The position numbers and the translations under genes are program-made. This document shows positions 23,909-34,078 of a stretch of DNA of 64,000 bases, piece after piece. How positions within the stretch are numbered: position 1 is the stretch's first letter; each line of letters starts with the position of its first letter. The notes beneath the pieces were generated by a model. The model saw nothing but the letters and a program-made list of their open reading frames with translations. It was not told the DNA's origin and searched no databases. Source of the stretch: Pseudarthrobacter sulfonivorans (GTDB lineage: Bacteria; Actinomycetota; Actinomycetes; Actinomycetales; Micrococcaceae); NCBI RefSeq assembly GCF_024391045.1, contig NZ_JANFCZ010000016.1, positions 1 through 64,000 on the forward strand, in the 5' to 3' direction.

Positions 23909-24859
23909 ATGAAGACTAAAGCCATGAAGTGGCTCACCAGCGTTCCAGTGGCCCTCGCCCTGGCCGTTTCGCTGGCCGCCTGCGGCTCGGGCACAGCCCA
24001 GCCCAGCGGTACCCCCACTGACGCCCTGGCAGGCAGCGACCAGCAGACGCTGGACAAGTACACCACCGCCGACGTCACGCCGCTGGACAAGATCGACAAG
24101 ACCAAGCTCGGCCTCATCACCGACGGCACCCTCCGTGTTGGCACGCTTTCGGACGCGCCTCCCAACATCTTCATTGATCCGTCCGGCAAGTTCACCGGCT
24201 ATGACAACGAGCTCCTGCGGGCCATTGGCGACAAGCTTGGACTCAAGGTCGAATTCGCCTCCACGGACTTCTCCGCGCTGCTCTCGCAGGTCAAGAACAA
24301 ACAGTTCGACGTCGGATCCTCATCGATCTCCACCACGGACAAGCGCCGCGAGACTGTTGGCTTCACCAACGGCTACGACTTCGGCTACATGGCCGTGGTC
24401 ACCAAGAGCGATGCCAAGGTCAAGGGTTTCGCTGACCTCAAAGATGGCGTCCGCATCGGCGTTGTCCAGGGCACCGTGCAGGACGACTACGTCACCAACA
24501 CGCTCAAGCTCGAGCCGGTTCGCTTCCCGGACTACAACACTGTGTACGCCAACGTGAAGAGCGGCCAGGTGGACGCCTGGGTGGCGCCCTCGCAGCAGGC
24601 CACCGGCCAGGTCAAGGACGGCGACAACACCAAGATCGCCGAAAAGGTCGTCAACACGCAGAACTTCACCGCGTATGCCGTCAACAAGGACAACCAGCCG
24701 CTGATGGATGCCCTGAACGCCGGCCTCGACGCCGTGATCGCTGACGGTACCTGGACCAAGCTCACGGCCCAGTGGTACACGGACCGGCCGACGCCTGCCG
24801 AGCAGACACCGCAGGGCTGGAAGCCGGGCAGCAAGGCCGTCCAGGTTCCCGCCAAGTAA
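23909..24859 (+). CDS. Amino-acid ABC transporter substrate-binding lipoprotein (family 3)
   Basis: A 316-residue lipoprotein. The signal peptide ends in SLAAC (Cys25), followed by a Gly/Ser/Thr/Pro-rich linker. The solute-binding domain has the family 3 pattern: GTLRVGTLSDAPPN, FTGYDNELLRAIGDKLGL, ISTTDKRRETVGFTNGY and, near the end, DALNAGLDAVIADGTW. Such proteins bind polar or charged amino acids such as glutamine, glutamate, arginine or cystine; the ligand cannot be read from sequence. Permease and ATPase genes follow directly. Confidence 0.9.
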   Translation: MKTKAMKWLTSVPVALALAVSLAACGSGTAQPSGTPTDALAGSDQQTLDKYTTADVTPLDKIDKTKLGLITDGTLRVGTLSDAPPNIFIDPSGKFTGYDNELLRAIGDKLGLKVEFASTDFSALLSQVKNKQFDVGSSSISTTDKRRETVGFTNGYDFGYMAVVTKSDAKVKGFADLKDGVRIGVVQGTVQDDYVTNTLKLEPVRFPDYNTVYANVKSGQVDAWVAPSQQATGQVKDGDNTKIAEKVVNTQNFTAYAVNKDNQPLMDALNAGLDAVIADGTWTKLTAQWYTDRPTPAEQTPQGWKPGSKAVQVPAK

Positions 24860-24872
24860 GCCGGCGCGTTCC

Positions 24873-25637
24873 GTGGATATCCTCAAACTGCTCTCTGATA
24901 CCTTCCTGGATTGGAAGGCGATCGGCGAAGTCCTGCCCAAGATGTTTGCCGTCGGGCTGCCGAACACGCTGGTTTTGGCCGTCACCTCGGGCGTCATCGG
25001 GACTGTACTCGGCATGGTGCTTGCCCTCATGGGGATCTCCCGGAACGCCGCCGCCCGCTGGATTGCGCGCATCTACACCGATGTCCTGCGTGGACTGCCG
25101 CCCATCCTGACCATCCTGGTGATCGGGCTGGGCTTCGGACCGATCTTCCGTCAGGTCACCGGATCCAGCAGCCCGTATCCGATGGCCATCGCGGCCCTGT
25201 CGCTGATGTCGGCCGCCTACATCGGCGAGATTTTCCGCTCCGGCATCCAGAGTGTGGACAAGGGACAGCTCGAGGCCAGCCGCGCGCTGGGCTTCGGCTA
25301 CGGCCCCGCCATGCGCCTGGTGGTCGTACCCCAGGGTGTTCGCCGGGTGCTTCCCGCCCTGGTCAATCAGTTCATTGCCCTGATCAAGGAATCCTCGCTG
25401 GTCTTCATGCTTGGCCTTCTCGCCGCGGAACGCGAAATCTTCCAGATCGGCAAGGACGCGGCGTCCAACAGCGGAAATCTTTCCCCCTATGTTGCCGCTG
25501 CTGTTTTCTACCTGGCGCTTACTGTTCCGTTGACGCATGTCGTGAACTGGATTGACCGCAGGCTGCGCTCCGGACGGCCGGAGAAGAAGGAACCGGACGA
25601 GGCAGCCGCCGTCGTCGGAAAGGGAGCCCAAGCATGA
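24873..25637 (+). CDS. Amino-acid ABC transporter permease
   Basis: A 254-residue membrane protein of the HisMQ/GlnP type with about five helices (first after [16 protein letters not shown]). The ATPase-coupling EAA loop reads [21 protein letters not shown] with the typical conserved Gly. The GTG start lies 13 bases after the binding-protein stop, and the gene overlaps the ATPase gene by four bases (ATGA). A single permease implies a homodimer. Confidence 0.9.
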   Translation: MDILKLLSDTFLDWKAIGEVLPKMFAVGLPNTLVLAVTSGVIGTVLGMVLALMGISRNAAARWIARIYTDVLRGLPPILTILVIGLGFGPIFRQVTGSSSPYPMAIAALSLMSAAYIGEIFRSGIQSVDKGQLEASRALGFGYGPAMRLVVVPQGVRRVLPALVNQFIALIKESSLVFMLGLLAAEREIFQIGKDAASNSGNLSPYVAAAVFYLALTVPLTHVVNWIDRRLRSGRPEKKEPDEAAAVVGKGAQA

Positions 25638-26371
25638 GCGAATTCGCTTCCGGAACATTGACGGCGAAGAACATCCATCTGGCGTTCGGGTCGAACCAGG
25701 TCCTGCGCGGCATCGACCTGCACGTCGAGAAGGGAACCACGGCTTCGGTCATCGGCCCCTCGGGCTCGGGAAAGTCAACGCTCCTTCGGGTGATGAACCG
25801 GCTCATCGAACCGGATCAGGGCGACATCCTGCTGGACGGCCGTTCGGTGCTGAAGGACAACCCGGATGAACTGCGGCGGCGGATCGGCATGGTATTCCAG
25901 CAGTTCAACCTCTTCCCGCACAAGACCGTGGTGGAGAACGTCTCCCTGGCGCTGCGGAAGCTGCGCGGTATGCCCAAGGACCAGGCCCGGGAAGAAGCGC
26001 TCGGCCAACTGGACCTGGTGGGCCTCAAGCACAAGGCCGATGTGCGTCCGGCGAACCTGTCCGGTGGCCAGATGCAGCGCGTGGCCATCGCCCGCGCGCT
26101 GGCCATGAAGCCCGAGGTGATGTTCTTCGACGAGGCCACCTCTGCTCTGGACCCTGAGCTGGTCAAGGGCGTCCTGGCGCTCATGACCGATCTCGCCAAG
26201 GGCGGCATGACCATGGTGGTGGTGACCCATGAGATGGGCTTCTCCCGCAACGTTTCAGACACTGTGACGTTCATGGATGCGGGCGTCGTGGTGGAGTCCG
26301 GCCCGCCGGAGCAGCTGTTCACGGCTCCCCGGACCGACCGCCTGAGAGGCTTCCTCTCCGACGTCCTCTAG
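25634..26371 (+). CDS. Amino-acid ABC transporter ATP-binding protein
   Basis: A 245-residue ATPase with Walker [10 protein letters not shown] (41-49), Q-loop [10 protein letters not shown] (88-96), signature LSGGQMQR (142-149), Walker [15 protein letters not shown] (162-175) and switch His in VVVTHEMGF. This is the polar amino-acid (GlnQ/HisP) subfamily. Translation is coupled to the permease by the ATGA overlap. A long hairpin terminator follows, closing a three-gene operon. Confidence 0.93.
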   Translation: MSEFASGTLTAKNIHLAFGSNQVLRGIDLHVEKGTTASVIGPSGSGKSTLLRVMNRLIEPDQGDILLDGRSVLKDNPDELRRRIGMVFQQFNLFPHKTVVENVSLALRKLRGMPKDQAREEALGQLDLVGLKHKADVRPANLSGGQMQRVAIARALAMKPEVMFFDEATSALDPELVKGVLALMTDLAKGGMTMVVVTHEMGFSRNVSDTVTFMDAGVVVESGPPEQLFTAPRTDRLRGFLSDVL

Positions 26372-26380
26372 CCCGACGCA

Positions 26381-26450
26381 GAAAATCCCCGCTTCCCGGA
26401 CATTTCCCCCTCGCAATACGAGGGGATTTGTCCGGGAGGCGGGGATTTTC
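26381..26450. terminator. Long hairpin terminator between the ABC operon and hemL
   Basis: Two arms of about 32 bases (26381-26413 and 26419-26450) pair almost fully around a CAATA loop. The outer ends are GAAAATCCCCGC and its complement, giving A and T runs on both sides, so the element can stop transcription in both directions. It is much longer than a usual terminator. Confidence 0.8.
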
Positions 26451-26547
26451 GGTTAAGCCAGTCAGTCAAGCCAGCAAGCAGCGCACGACGGCGGCACCCG
26501 CCGTCGTGCCGGAAGCTAGGCTGTGCCGGAGCTAGGCTTTGCCGGGG

Positions 26548-27867
26548 CTAGGCTTTCGCCGCGGCTGCGGCTTTTGCGGCGGCGGGGAGCGCGTCGAAGA
26601 TCCGGTTCATGGCGGCGTCGTCGTGGGCTGCGGACAGGAACCAGGCTTCGAAGACGGAGGGCGGCAGGTACACCCCGGAGTCCAGCATGGAGTGGAAGAA
26701 GGGTGCGTACCGGAAGGTTTCCTGGGCCTGGGCATCGGCGTAGTTGTGCACGCCGTTTGCCGAGGTCCCGAAGGCCACGGAGAACAGGTTTCCGGCGAAC
26801 TGGATGGAGTGGTCAACGCCTGCTCCGTCCAGCGCCTCGGACAAAGCCGAGGACAGCTCCAGCGAACGGGCGTCCACGAACTCGTAGACGCCGCGGGTGG
26901 CGTGCGTCAGTGTGGCGACGCCGGCTGCCATGGCCACGGGGTTCCCGGAAAGGGTGCCGGCCTGGTAGACCGGGCCAAGCGGTGCGAGGTAGTCCATCAC
27001 GTCCGCACGGCCGGCGAGGGCCGCCGTCGGCATTCCCCCGCCGATGACCTTGCCGAAGGTAAGAAGGTCCGGGGTCCACGGCTCGGCCGCATCCGCGGCA
27101 CCGCCGGTCAGGCCCCAATATCCTGAGTAGCCGGTGCGGAAGCCGGTCAGGACCTCGTCGACGATCAGCAGGGCGCCGTGCTCGCGGGTGATGCGCGACA
27201 GCCCGAGGTTGAAGCCCTCCCCCGGGGTGACAACGCCCATGTTGGCCGGAGCGGCCTCGGTGATGACGGCCGCAATGTTGGGCCCGTGGGCGGCGAAGGC
27301 GGCCTCCACGGCGGCGAGGTCGTTGTAGGGCAGGACGAGTGTCTCGGCCGCGGTGGCCGCGGTGACGCCGGCCGAACCGGGCAGTGCCAGGGTGGCTACA
27401 CCGGAGCCGGCGGCGGCCAGCAGGCCGTCGAGGTGGCCGTGGTAGCAGCCGGCAAACTTGATGATCAGGTTCCGGCCCGTGAAGCCGCGCGCCAGGCGGA
27501 CCGCCGTCATGGTGGCCTCGGTGCCCGTTGAAACCATCCGGACCCGTTCCGCAGCAGGCACACGTTCCTGGACGATGGCCGCAAGGTTCGCTTCGTCAGG
27601 GGTCGAGGCGCCGAAGGACAGGCCCCGGTCCACGGCCGCATGGACGGCCTCGAGCACTGCCGGGTGGGCGTGGCCCAGGAGGGCCGGGCCCCAGGAGCAG
27701 ACCAGGTCCACGTACTCGGTGCCGTCGGCGTCCGTGAGGTAGGGCCCCTTGGCGGACACCATGAACCGCGGCGTCCCGCCTACTGATCCAAAAGCGCGGA
27801 CGGGCGAGTTGACGCCGCCGGGCATCAGGGTCTGGGCACGGGCGAAGAGGGCATCGGAACGAGTCAT
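26548..27867 (-). CDS. hemL: Glutamate-1-semialdehyde 2,1-aminomutase
   Basis: A PLP enzyme that converts glutamate-1-semialdehyde to 5-aminolevulinate. The 439-residue protein shows the N-terminal [48 protein letters not shown] and the PLP lysine in [13 protein letters not shown] (Lys273). ATG 27867 gives the family start; a longer in-frame ATG at 27894 adds nine unlikely residues. The sequence before ATG contains AATAGGGGC, which could serve either as ribosome site or as part of a leaderless promoter. It is the last gene of the minus-strand heme cluster. Confidence 0.95.
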   Translation of the reverse strand: MTRSDALFARAQTLMPGGVNSPVRAFGSVGGTPRFMVSAKGPYLTDADGTEYVDLVCSWGPALLGHAHPAVLEAVHAAVDRGLSFGASTPDEANLAAIVQERVPAAERVRMVSTGTEATMTAVRLARGFTGRNLIIKFAGCYHGHLDGLLAAAGSGVATLALPGSAGVTAATAAETLVLPYNDLAAVEAAFAAHGPNIAAVITEAAPANMGVVTPGEGFNLGLSRITREHGALLIVDEVLTGFRTGYSGYWGLTGGAADAAEPWTPDLLTFGKVIGGGMPTAALAGRADVMDYLAPLGPVYQAGTLSGNPVAMAAGVATLTHATRGVYEFVDARSLELSSALSEALDGAGVDHSIQFAGNLFSVAFGTSANGVHNYADAQAQETFRYAPFFHSMLDSGVYLPPSVFEAWFLSAAHDDAAMNRIFDALPAAAKAAAAAKA

Positions 27868-27977
27868 GCCCCTATTCTCCCATCCCGCCCGCACCCACCG
27901 GAGCCCACGCCACGCGCGGGCCCCGGTTCCAGGTTCGGGTTCAGCCTCGGGTCCGGCTTCAGCTTCGAAAACAAGCC

Positions 27978-29090
27978 TTAGCTGCCAGCGAGCATGTCCG
28001 CGACGCGCGGGGCCACCTTCGTGCCGAAGAGTTCGATCGAGTGCATCATTTGGGCGTGGGGCAATGTGCCGCTGCTGTACTTCATCTCGAAGCGGTCCGC
28101 GCCGAGCGTAGCCTTGAGCCGGACCACCTTCGCGGCCACTGTTTCCGGAGAGCCGATAAACAAGGCACCGTCTTCGTCGGCAGCGGCTTCGAACTCGCCG
28201 CGTCCGGCCGGGCCCCAGCCGCGTTCCGCGCCAATCCTGTTCCTGCTGGCGAGCCAGTGCGGGTAGTACTCCTCAAGGGCCTGCTCGTCGGTGTCCGCCA
28301 CGTACCCGGGCGAGTGCACGGAGAGCGCCTGCGGTTCCTTGCCGGTCTCGGCCAGGGTGCGCCGGAACAGGTCGGCATAGGGACGGAAGCGCTCCGGTTC
28401 GCCGCCGATGATCGCCAGCACCAACGGGTAGCCGTAGGAGGCTGTGCGGACCACGGACTGAGGAGAGCCGCCCACGCCGATCCAGGTGGGCAGCAGCCTG
28501 CCTTCCACGTGGGGGTAGACCATCTGGCCGTGGAGGCTTGCCCGGGTGCGGCCGTCCCAGTTCACCGGGTTCTGCGAGCGGACCCGGTCGTAAAGATCCA
28601 GTTTCTCCTCGAACAGCATGTCGTAATCGGCAAGATCCTGGCCGAACAGCGGGAAGGATTCCGTGAAGGAACCCCGGCCCAGGATCACTTCGGCACGGCC
28701 GTTGGAGACGGCGTCGAGCGTGGCGAAGCGCTGGAACACGCGGATGGGATCGTCCGAGCTCAGGACCGTCACGGCGCTGCCCAGCCGGATGTTTTCCGTG
28801 GCCGTGGCGATGGCGGCCAGCACCACGTCCGGCGCGCTGACGGCAAAGTCCTTGCGGTGGTGCTCCCCCACACCAAAGGAGTGGAGGCCGACGGCGTCTG
28901 CCACCTTGGCCTGTTCCACCACCTGCCGCAGCACCTGGGCGTGGTGCTTGGGGGTGCCGTCGGCGGTGAGGTCCACGTCGCCGAAGGTGCTGACACCAAG
29001 CAACATGGTGTCTCCCCCTACGGGGGCGGTGGGGTTGGCCTGGGTAGAAGGACTGGTTCCGGAAGCTGCGCTGTTTTCATGCATACGCAT
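27978..29090 (-). CDS. LLM-class (luciferase-like) flavin-dependent oxidoreductase
   Basis: A 370-residue FMN- or F420-dependent TIM-barrel protein with [31 protein letters not shown], the [19 protein letters not shown] region and [20 protein letters not shown], all standard for the bacterial luciferase-like family. The natural substrate is unknown. It sits between hemB (52 bases upstream) and hemL on the same strand, but no role in heme synthesis is established for this family. The start could be ATG 29090 or 29084. Confidence 0.85.
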   Translation of the reverse strand: MRMHENSAASGTSPSTQANPTAPVGGDTMLLGVSTFGDVDLTADGTPKHHAQVLRQVVEQAKVADAVGLHSFGVGEHHRKDFAVSAPDVVLAAIATATENIRLGSAVTVLSSDDPIRVFQRFATLDAVSNGRAEVILGRGSFTESFPLFGQDLADYDMLFEEKLDLYDRVRSQNPVNWDGRTRASLHGQMVYPHVEGRLLPTWIGVGGSPQSVVRTASYGYPLVLAIIGGEPERFRPYADLFRRTLAETGKEPQALSVHSPGYVADTDEQALEEYYPHWLASRNRIGAERGWGPAGRGEFEAAADEDGALFIGSPETVAAKVVRLKATLGADRFEMKYSSGTLPHAQMMHSIELFGTKVAPRVADMLAGS

Positions 29091-29142
29091 TCAAACGTGC
29101 GGGCTGCCGGAATCATTCCCGCGCCGGGAGAATTCCCGCGGG

Positions 29143-30123
29143 TCAGGACTCCTTGAGCCAGCCGGCAAGCTCGGCGGCCCAGTAGGTCAGGACGGTGTTG
29201 GCGCCGGCACGTTTGATGCTGAGGACGGACTCCATGATCGCACCCCGCCGGTCGATCCAGCCGTTCGCGGCGGCGGCCTCAATCATGGCGTACTCCCCCG
29301 AGACCTGGTAGGCCGAGACAGGTACCGGGCTCATTCCGGCAACGTCCGCCAGTATGTCCAGGTAGCTCATGGCCGGTTTGACCATGACCATGTCGGCGCC
29401 TTCTTCAAGGTCCAGTTCCACCTCAAGGATGGCTTCACGGCGGTTGGCTGAGTCCATTTGGTAGGTGCGCCGGTCGCCGGTGAGCTGCGAGTCCACAGCC
29501 TCCCGGAAGGGTCCATAGAAGGGTGAAGCGTACTTTGCCGCGTACGCCAGGATGGCGGTGTTCTTGTGGCCGGCGTCCTCCAAGGCCTGGCGGATGACAG
29601 CCACCTGGCCATCCATCATGCCTGAGGGGCCCACGATGTGCGCCCCCGCCTCGGCCTGGGCCACACCCATCTGGCCGTAGATTTCCAAGGTGGCGTCGTT
29701 GTCCACGTAGCCGTCGGCGTCGAGGACCCCGCAATGGCCGTGGTCGGTGAATTCGTCCAGGCACAGGTCGCTCATGATGACCAAGTCATCGCCCACCTCG
29801 GCACGGATGTCGCGGATGCCCTGGTTGAGGACTCCGTCCGGATCCAGGGACGCGGTGCCGCGGGCATCCCGCACGGCAGGTACGCCGAAGAGCATGATTC
29901 CGCCGATGCCAAGTTCCACAGCTTCGGCGGCCGCCCGCTTCAGCGAATCGGTGGTGTGCTGGACCACGCCGGGCATCGAAGTGATGGGGCTGGGCTCGCT
30001 GATGCCTTCGCGGATGAACGCCGGCAGGATCAGGTCCGCCGGGGCCAGCCGGTTCTCGGCGGTCAGCCGGCGCATGGCGGGCGTGGTGCGCAGACGGCGG
30101 GGGCGGTGGTTCGGAAAGCTCAT
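29143..30123 (-). CDS. hemB: Porphobilinogen synthase (5-aminolevulinate dehydratase)
   Basis: Condenses two 5-aminolevulinate molecules to porphobilinogen. The 326-residue protein shows [12 protein letters not shown] at the start, [42 protein letters not shown] with one substrate-binding Lys, and [16 protein letters not shown] with the Schiff-base Lys. Its ATG overlaps the hemD stop in ATGA. Confidence 0.95.
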   Translation of the reverse strand: MSFPNHRPRRLRTTPAMRRLTAENRLAPADLILPAFIREGISEPSPITSMPGVVQHTTDSLKRAAAEAVELGIGGIMLFGVPAVRDARGTASLDPDGVLNQGIRDIRAEVGDDLVIMSDLCLDEFTDHGHCGVLDADGYVDNDATLEIYGQMGVAQAEAGAHIVGPSGMMDGQVAVIRQALEDAGHKNTAILAYAAKYASPFYGPFREAVDSQLTGDRRTYQMDSANRREAILEVELDLEEGADMVMVKPAMSYLDILADVAGMSPVPVSAYQVSGEYAMIEAAAANGWIDRRGAIMESVLSIKRAGANTVLTYWAAELAGWLKES

Positions 30124-30977
30124 CGGGTGTTCCCTTCGTTGGCGAATACGGTCTCCAGGGCGGCGACTATTCCGTCCGGGGTGGGTACTTTGGCGGTGGC
30201 GGCCACCGGGATGCCGAGCGCAATGGCCTGGTCCGCCGTCGGACGCCCGATGGCGATGAAGCGGCAGCCGTTCAATGGCATTAATGCTGCGGCGATGCGG
30301 CGGGCGGCACTCGGTGAGGCGGCCACGACGGCGTCAATGGTGCCGTCATCGAGCTCGCTCCGGACCTGCGGCGGGCTCAGCTCGGGCGCTGCCGCGTGGG
30401 TGGAACGGCCGACGTCGGCGGGCAGTTCCGCTGTCAGGCGGAGTTCCGCCCGGGCCGGGAAATCCACGGTGTGGTACGCAACGACGGAGGTGACGTCGGC
30501 GCCCGCGGCGGCAAGTCCATCGCGCAAACCCGGCGCGGCGATGTCTGCCTGCGGCAGCAGCACACTTTCCCGGGCTCCGCTCCAGAGCGCCACCAGGCCC
30601 TCGGCGGACTGGTTGTCCTCCGGGGCGAGCGCCACCGGAATGCCCACGGCCTCAAGGGCCTGCCGGGAGGACGGCCCGATAGTGGCCACCCTCGTTCCGG
30701 CGGGCACCAGGGCAGCCGGCGTGGTACCGCGTCCGGCCGCCTTTTCGATGAGCATGCGCACCGTCGTGATGCTGCTGATGACAAGCCAGTCGAAGGCTCC
30801 GGCCGCTAAATCATCCAGGGCGGCGTCCAGCGCAGCCTGGTCCGTGGCCCGTTCAAAATCGATCAGCGGCAGGACAACCGGTTCGGCGCCCAGGCTTCTG
30901 AGCAGCGACGCCAACGGCCGGGCACGGTCGGCGCTCCGGGTGATCAGGACCCGCCTGCCACCCAAAGCGCCGGCCAT
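30120..30977 (-). CDS. hemD: Uroporphyrinogen-III synthase
   Basis: Cyclises hydroxymethylbilane to uroporphyrinogen III. The 285-residue protein starts [20 protein letters not shown], the usual N-terminus. It has the two-domain family pattern including [38 protein letters not shown] and a [20 protein letters not shown] stretch; the family is poorly conserved, so operon position supports the call. ATG 30977 lies 10 bases after the hemC stop. An upstream in-frame ATG at 31073 would overlap hemC and was not used. Confidence 0.9.
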   Translation of the reverse strand: MAGALGGRRVLITRSADRARPLASLLRSLGAEPVVLPLIDFERATDQAALDAALDDLAAGAFDWLVISSITTVRMLIEKAAGRGTTPAALVPAGTRVATIGPSSRQALEAVGIPVALAPEDNQSAEGLVALWSGARESVLLPQADIAAPGLRDGLAAAGADVTSVVAYHTVDFPARAELRLTAELPADVGRSTHAAAPELSPPQVRSELDDGTIDAVVAASPSAARRIAAALMPLNGCRFIAIGRPTADQAIALGIPVAATAKVPTPDGIVAALETVFANEGNTR

Positions 30978-30987
30978 GGCAAAGTCG

Positions 30988-31971
30988 TCAGGACGCGGCA
31001 AGGTCCGCGATCTCCGCGGCGCCGGCAGCGAGCAGCAGTTCGGCCACCTCAATGCCAAGCAGGGTGGCGCCAACTTCGGTCAGGCCGTCGGTCGCCTTCT
31101 TTTCGCGCACGATTTTGGTACCGTCCACGGCGCACACCGCCGCCTCGAGGTACAGCATGCTGCCCCTGCGGGAAGCGAAGGCCCCCACCGGGGCGGCGCA
31201 GCCGGCCTCCAGGCGCGCCAGCACGGCACGTTCAGCGGTCACAGCGAGGCGAGTGTCCTCGTCGTTGAGCGCGGCCAGGGCCTGGGCAAGGACACCCTGG
31301 GACCCTTCGGTGGAGCCAGCCTTGCGCGGGCCATCGGCTGTCCTGCACTCGATGGCCAGCGAGCCCTGCCCGGGTGCGGGGAGCATAACGTCCGTCTCGA
31401 AGAACTCGCTGACGGCGTCCAGGCGGCCGATGCGTTCCAGTCCGGCTGCTGCCAGGACGACGGCGTCGAGGTCGCCCGGCGCGGTTTCAGCGTTGCCGGG
31501 CAGGCCGGGCACGCGGCCCAGGCGCGTATCCACGTTGCCGCGGATGTCCTGCACATCAAGATCCGGACGGGCAGCCCGAAGCTGGGCGGCGCGGCGCGGT
31601 GAGCCGGTGCCCACCTTGGCCCCCTGGGGCAGGTCGGCCAGCTTGAGTCCGTCGCGCGCGCACAGGGCGTCCCGCACATCCACCCGCTTGGGCGTAGCTG
31701 CGATGGTCAGGCCAAGGGCCGCGCCCGTGGGGAGATCCTTGAGCGAGTGAACGGCGACATCGCAGGTTTCCTGCAGCAGTGCATCGCGGAGCGCGGCCAC
31801 AAACACGCCGGTGCCACCCATCTGGGACAGCGAGCCCGTCTTGACATCGCCCTCGGTGGTGATGTGCACCAGTTCCACCGGGAAGCCGCCCACGGCGGCC
31901 AGCTGGTCAGCCATTTGTTGGGTCTGGGTCAGGGCAAGTTTGCTGGCCCGTGTTCCGATCCGTACGGTCAC
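30988..31971 (-). CDS. hemC: Hydroxymethylbilane synthase (porphobilinogen deaminase)
   Basis: Joins four porphobilinogens using a dipyrromethane cofactor. The 327-residue protein has RIGTRASKLALTQT, VHSLKDLPT, GTGSPRRAAQLRAARPDL, NVDTRLGRV and the cofactor-carrying Cys in LEAGCAAPVGAF. The GTG start overlaps the cpfC stop in GTGA. Confidence 0.95.
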   Translation of the reverse strand: MTVRIGTRASKLALTQTQQMADQLAAVGGFPVELVHITTEGDVKTGSLSQMGGTGVFVAALRDALLQETCDVAVHSLKDLPTGAALGLTIAATPKRVDVRDALCARDGLKLADLPQGAKVGTGSPRRAAQLRAARPDLDVQDIRGNVDTRLGRVPGLPGNAETAPGDLDAVVLAAAGLERIGRLDAVSEFFETDVMLPAPGQGSLAIECRTADGPRKAGSTEGSQGVLAQALAALNDEDTRLAVTAERAVLARLEAGCAAPVGAFASRRGSMLYLEAAVCAVDGTKIVREKKATDGLTEVGATLLGIEVAELLLAAGAAEIADLAAS

Positions 31972-33233
31972 GATGCGCCTTCTCCCCCGGCGGCGCCTGC
32001 GCTGCCTGCCGGGTACTCGTCATGTCCGGTTCCAACGGTGGTGTCGGCTCCGGCGATGGTCGGCTTTTCGCCGCGGAAGTTGGCACAGCAGCCGGGGCGG
32101 CAGACGTCGTACCACGGGCCCAGGGCCGTCATGGCAGGCCGGTCGCTGATGTTGTTGGCGCGGGTGCGTTCCGAAATGAGGTCCACGATGCCGTTCACAA
32201 ACTTCCGGTGGGTACCCGGTGTCGGAACGCGCGTCGCGGCGAGGCCCAGGTTGCGGCAGGTCTCCATGGCTTCGGTGTCCAGGTCCCACACAACTTCCAT
32301 GTGGTCGCTGACGAAGCCGAGCGGGACGATGACGATGCCCTTGATCCCCTGGGCCGCCAACTCCTCGATGGCATCGTTGATGTCCGGTTCCAGCCACGGC
32401 ACGTGCGGGGCGCCGGAGCGGGACTGGTAGACCAGGGACCACGGCGCAGTCAGGCCGGACTCAGCCTGGACCCTGTCGATAACCGCCGTGGCTGTCGCCA
32501 GGTGCTGGGCCACGTAGGCCGAGCCTTCCTCAAACTCGCGCGGCTCGCCCTCGGACCGACCGGCCGCTTCGGCGTCACGGGTGGGAATGGAGTGGGTGGC
32601 GAAGAGGATGTGGACCGGGGCTTCCGGCGTGCCGGCGGCGGCCAGCTGGGAGCGGACGTCCGCAAGCCCAGCCGCCGTTCCTTCAATGAACGGTTCCACG
32701 AAGCCGGGGTGGTCGAAGTACTGCCGGACCTTGTCAACTTCCAGCCGGCCATCCAGCCCGGTCTCCGTCAGGGCCACGCCGATGTCCTCGCGGTACTGGC
32801 GGCAGCTGGAGTAACAGGAGTAGGCACTCGTGGTGACCATCAGGAGTTTGCGGTGTCCGGCGTCGTACGCGTCCTGCAGGGTCTGCGGAAGGTACGGGTC
32901 CCAGTTGCGGTTGCCCCAGAGCACCGGAAGGCTGATGCCGCGCGCCGCAAACTCTGCCTCGAGGGAAGCTTTCAGTTCGCGGTTCTGCTGGTTGATGGGG
33001 CTGATGCCGCCGTTGGCCCGGTAGTGGTGGGACACCTCTTCAAGGCGCTCGTCCGGGATGCCGCGGCCGCGGGTGACGTTGCGCAAGAACGGAAGGACAT
33101 CGTCCTGGCCCTCGGGTCCGCCGAACGACGCGAGGAGGACTGCGTCGTAGTCTTTGGGCGCCATGCGGCCGGCTTCTGTGACCGCGTTGAGTGCGGTGAC
33201 CGAGGTGGCCGCCTGGGGATCGGACCCGGTCAT
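31968..33233 (-). CDS. cpfC: Coproporphyrin III ferrochelatase
   Basis: Inserts Fe2+ into coproporphyrin III, the penultimate step of the actinobacterial route. The 421-residue protein shows YDAVLLASFGGPEG, NGGISPINQQNRELK, WGNRNWDPYLPQTLQDA and, in the second half, LFATHSIPTRD. Cysteines in SAYSCYSSC and in the C-terminal DVCRPGCCANF fit the [2Fe-2S] cluster seen in actinobacterial ferrochelatases. A Gly/Ala/Thr-rich tail ends the protein. It overlaps chdC and hemC by four bases on either side. Confidence 0.93.
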   Translation of the reverse strand: MTGSDPQAATSVTALNAVTEAGRMAPKDYDAVLLASFGGPEGQDDVLPFLRNVTRGRGIPDERLEEVSHHYRANGGISPINQQNRELKASLEAEFAARGISLPVLWGNRNWDPYLPQTLQDAYDAGHRKLLMVTTSAYSCYSSCRQYREDIGVALTETGLDGRLEVDKVRQYFDHPGFVEPFIEGTAAGLADVRSQLAAAGTPEAPVHILFATHSIPTRDAEAAGRSEGEPREFEEGSAYVAQHLATATAVIDRVQAESGLTAPWSLVYQSRSGAPHVPWLEPDINDAIEELAAQGIKGIVIVPLGFVSDHMEVVWDLDTEAMETCRNLGLAATRVPTPGTHRKFVNGIVDLISERTRANNISDRPAMTALGPWYDVCRPGCCANFRGEKPTIAGADTTVGTGHDEYPAGSAGAAGGEGAS

Positions 33234-33931
33234 GCGAGGACCTCTGCGACCTCGGTCGAGGTGACGCGGCGGCCGGTGTAGAAGGGAATTTCCTCGCGCA
33301 CATGGTTGCGTGCCTCGGTGGAACGCAGGTGGCGCATCAGGTCCACAAGGTCAACGAGCTCCGGTGCCTCGAGGCCCAGGATCCACTCCCAGTCACCCAA
33401 CGCGAAGGAGGACACAGTGTTGGAGATGACCTGCGGGAAGTCCCGGCCCAGCATGCCGTGGTCGCGGAGCATCTTGCCGCGTTCCGCCTCGGGGAGGATG
33501 TACCACTCGTAGGACCGCACGAAGGGGTAGACGCACAGCCACTCGGCCGGGGCCACGCCACGGGAGTAGGCCGGGGTGTGGTTTTTGGCGAATTCGGCTT
33601 CGCGGTGCACGCCCATGGCCGACCAGACGATCTCGGTGCCCGCGAAGAGCTTGCTGCGGCGGATGTCGCGGATGGCCTTCTGGAGGTCCTCGGGTTTGGG
33701 GCCGTGGAGCCACACCATGACGTCGGCGTCGGCGCGCATGGCGGAGACGTCATAGCTGCCGCGGTGGGTCACCCCGCCGTCGGCCAGGCGGGAGAGCAGG
33801 GCATCGAAGTCGGCGGCAGCGTCAACGCTGCGCACCACCTGCTCGGAGCGTTTGAAGACCGTCCAGAGAGTGAAGAACTGCTCGGCTGATTCTTCGGTTT
33901 TAGTGACAGATTCGGCAGAAGTGTGGCTCAT
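33230..33931 (-). CDS. chdC: Coproheme decarboxylase (HemQ, chlorite-dismutase family)
   Basis: Oxidatively decarboxylates coproheme to heme b using peroxide, the last step of the coproporphyrin pathway. The 233-residue protein has FFTLWTVFKRS at the start, DVMVWLHGPKPEDLQ, EWLCVYPFVRSYEWYILP and MLRDHGMLGRDFP with the proximal His, all typical of actinobacterial HemQ. It starts a run of ATGA/GTGA-coupled genes, chdC-cpfC-hemC, with hemD and hemB behind. No good ribosome binding site is visible before ATG 33931. Confidence 0.93.
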   Translation of the reverse strand: MSHTSAESVTKTEESAEQFFTLWTVFKRSEQVVRSVDAAADFDALLSRLADGGVTHRGSYDVSAMRADADVMVWLHGPKPEDLQKAIRDIRRSKLFAGTEIVWSAMGVHREAEFAKNHTPAYSRGVAPAEWLCVYPFVRSYEWYILPEAERGKMLRDHGMLGRDFPQVISNTVSSFALGDWEWILGLEAPELVDLVDLMRHLRSTEARNHVREEIPFYTGRRVTSTEVAEVLA

Positions 33932-34078
33932 GCTTACCAGTTTGCCCGTTACCTACCCCCAAGTCGAAACCGGCGAGTTCTACAAGACGTAGAAGTGAGT
34001 AATTTCACACGTGTTGGGGCGTAGGTGATCCGGCGGTCTGTGGAGCCTCCGCTGGCTGACAGGTCCTTTTGACCAGGC

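Noticed and set aside
30978..31073. Longer hemD start at ATG 31073
   Set aside because: It would overlap hemC by 86 bases and add residues unlike the family; ATG 30977 follows the hemC stop neatly.
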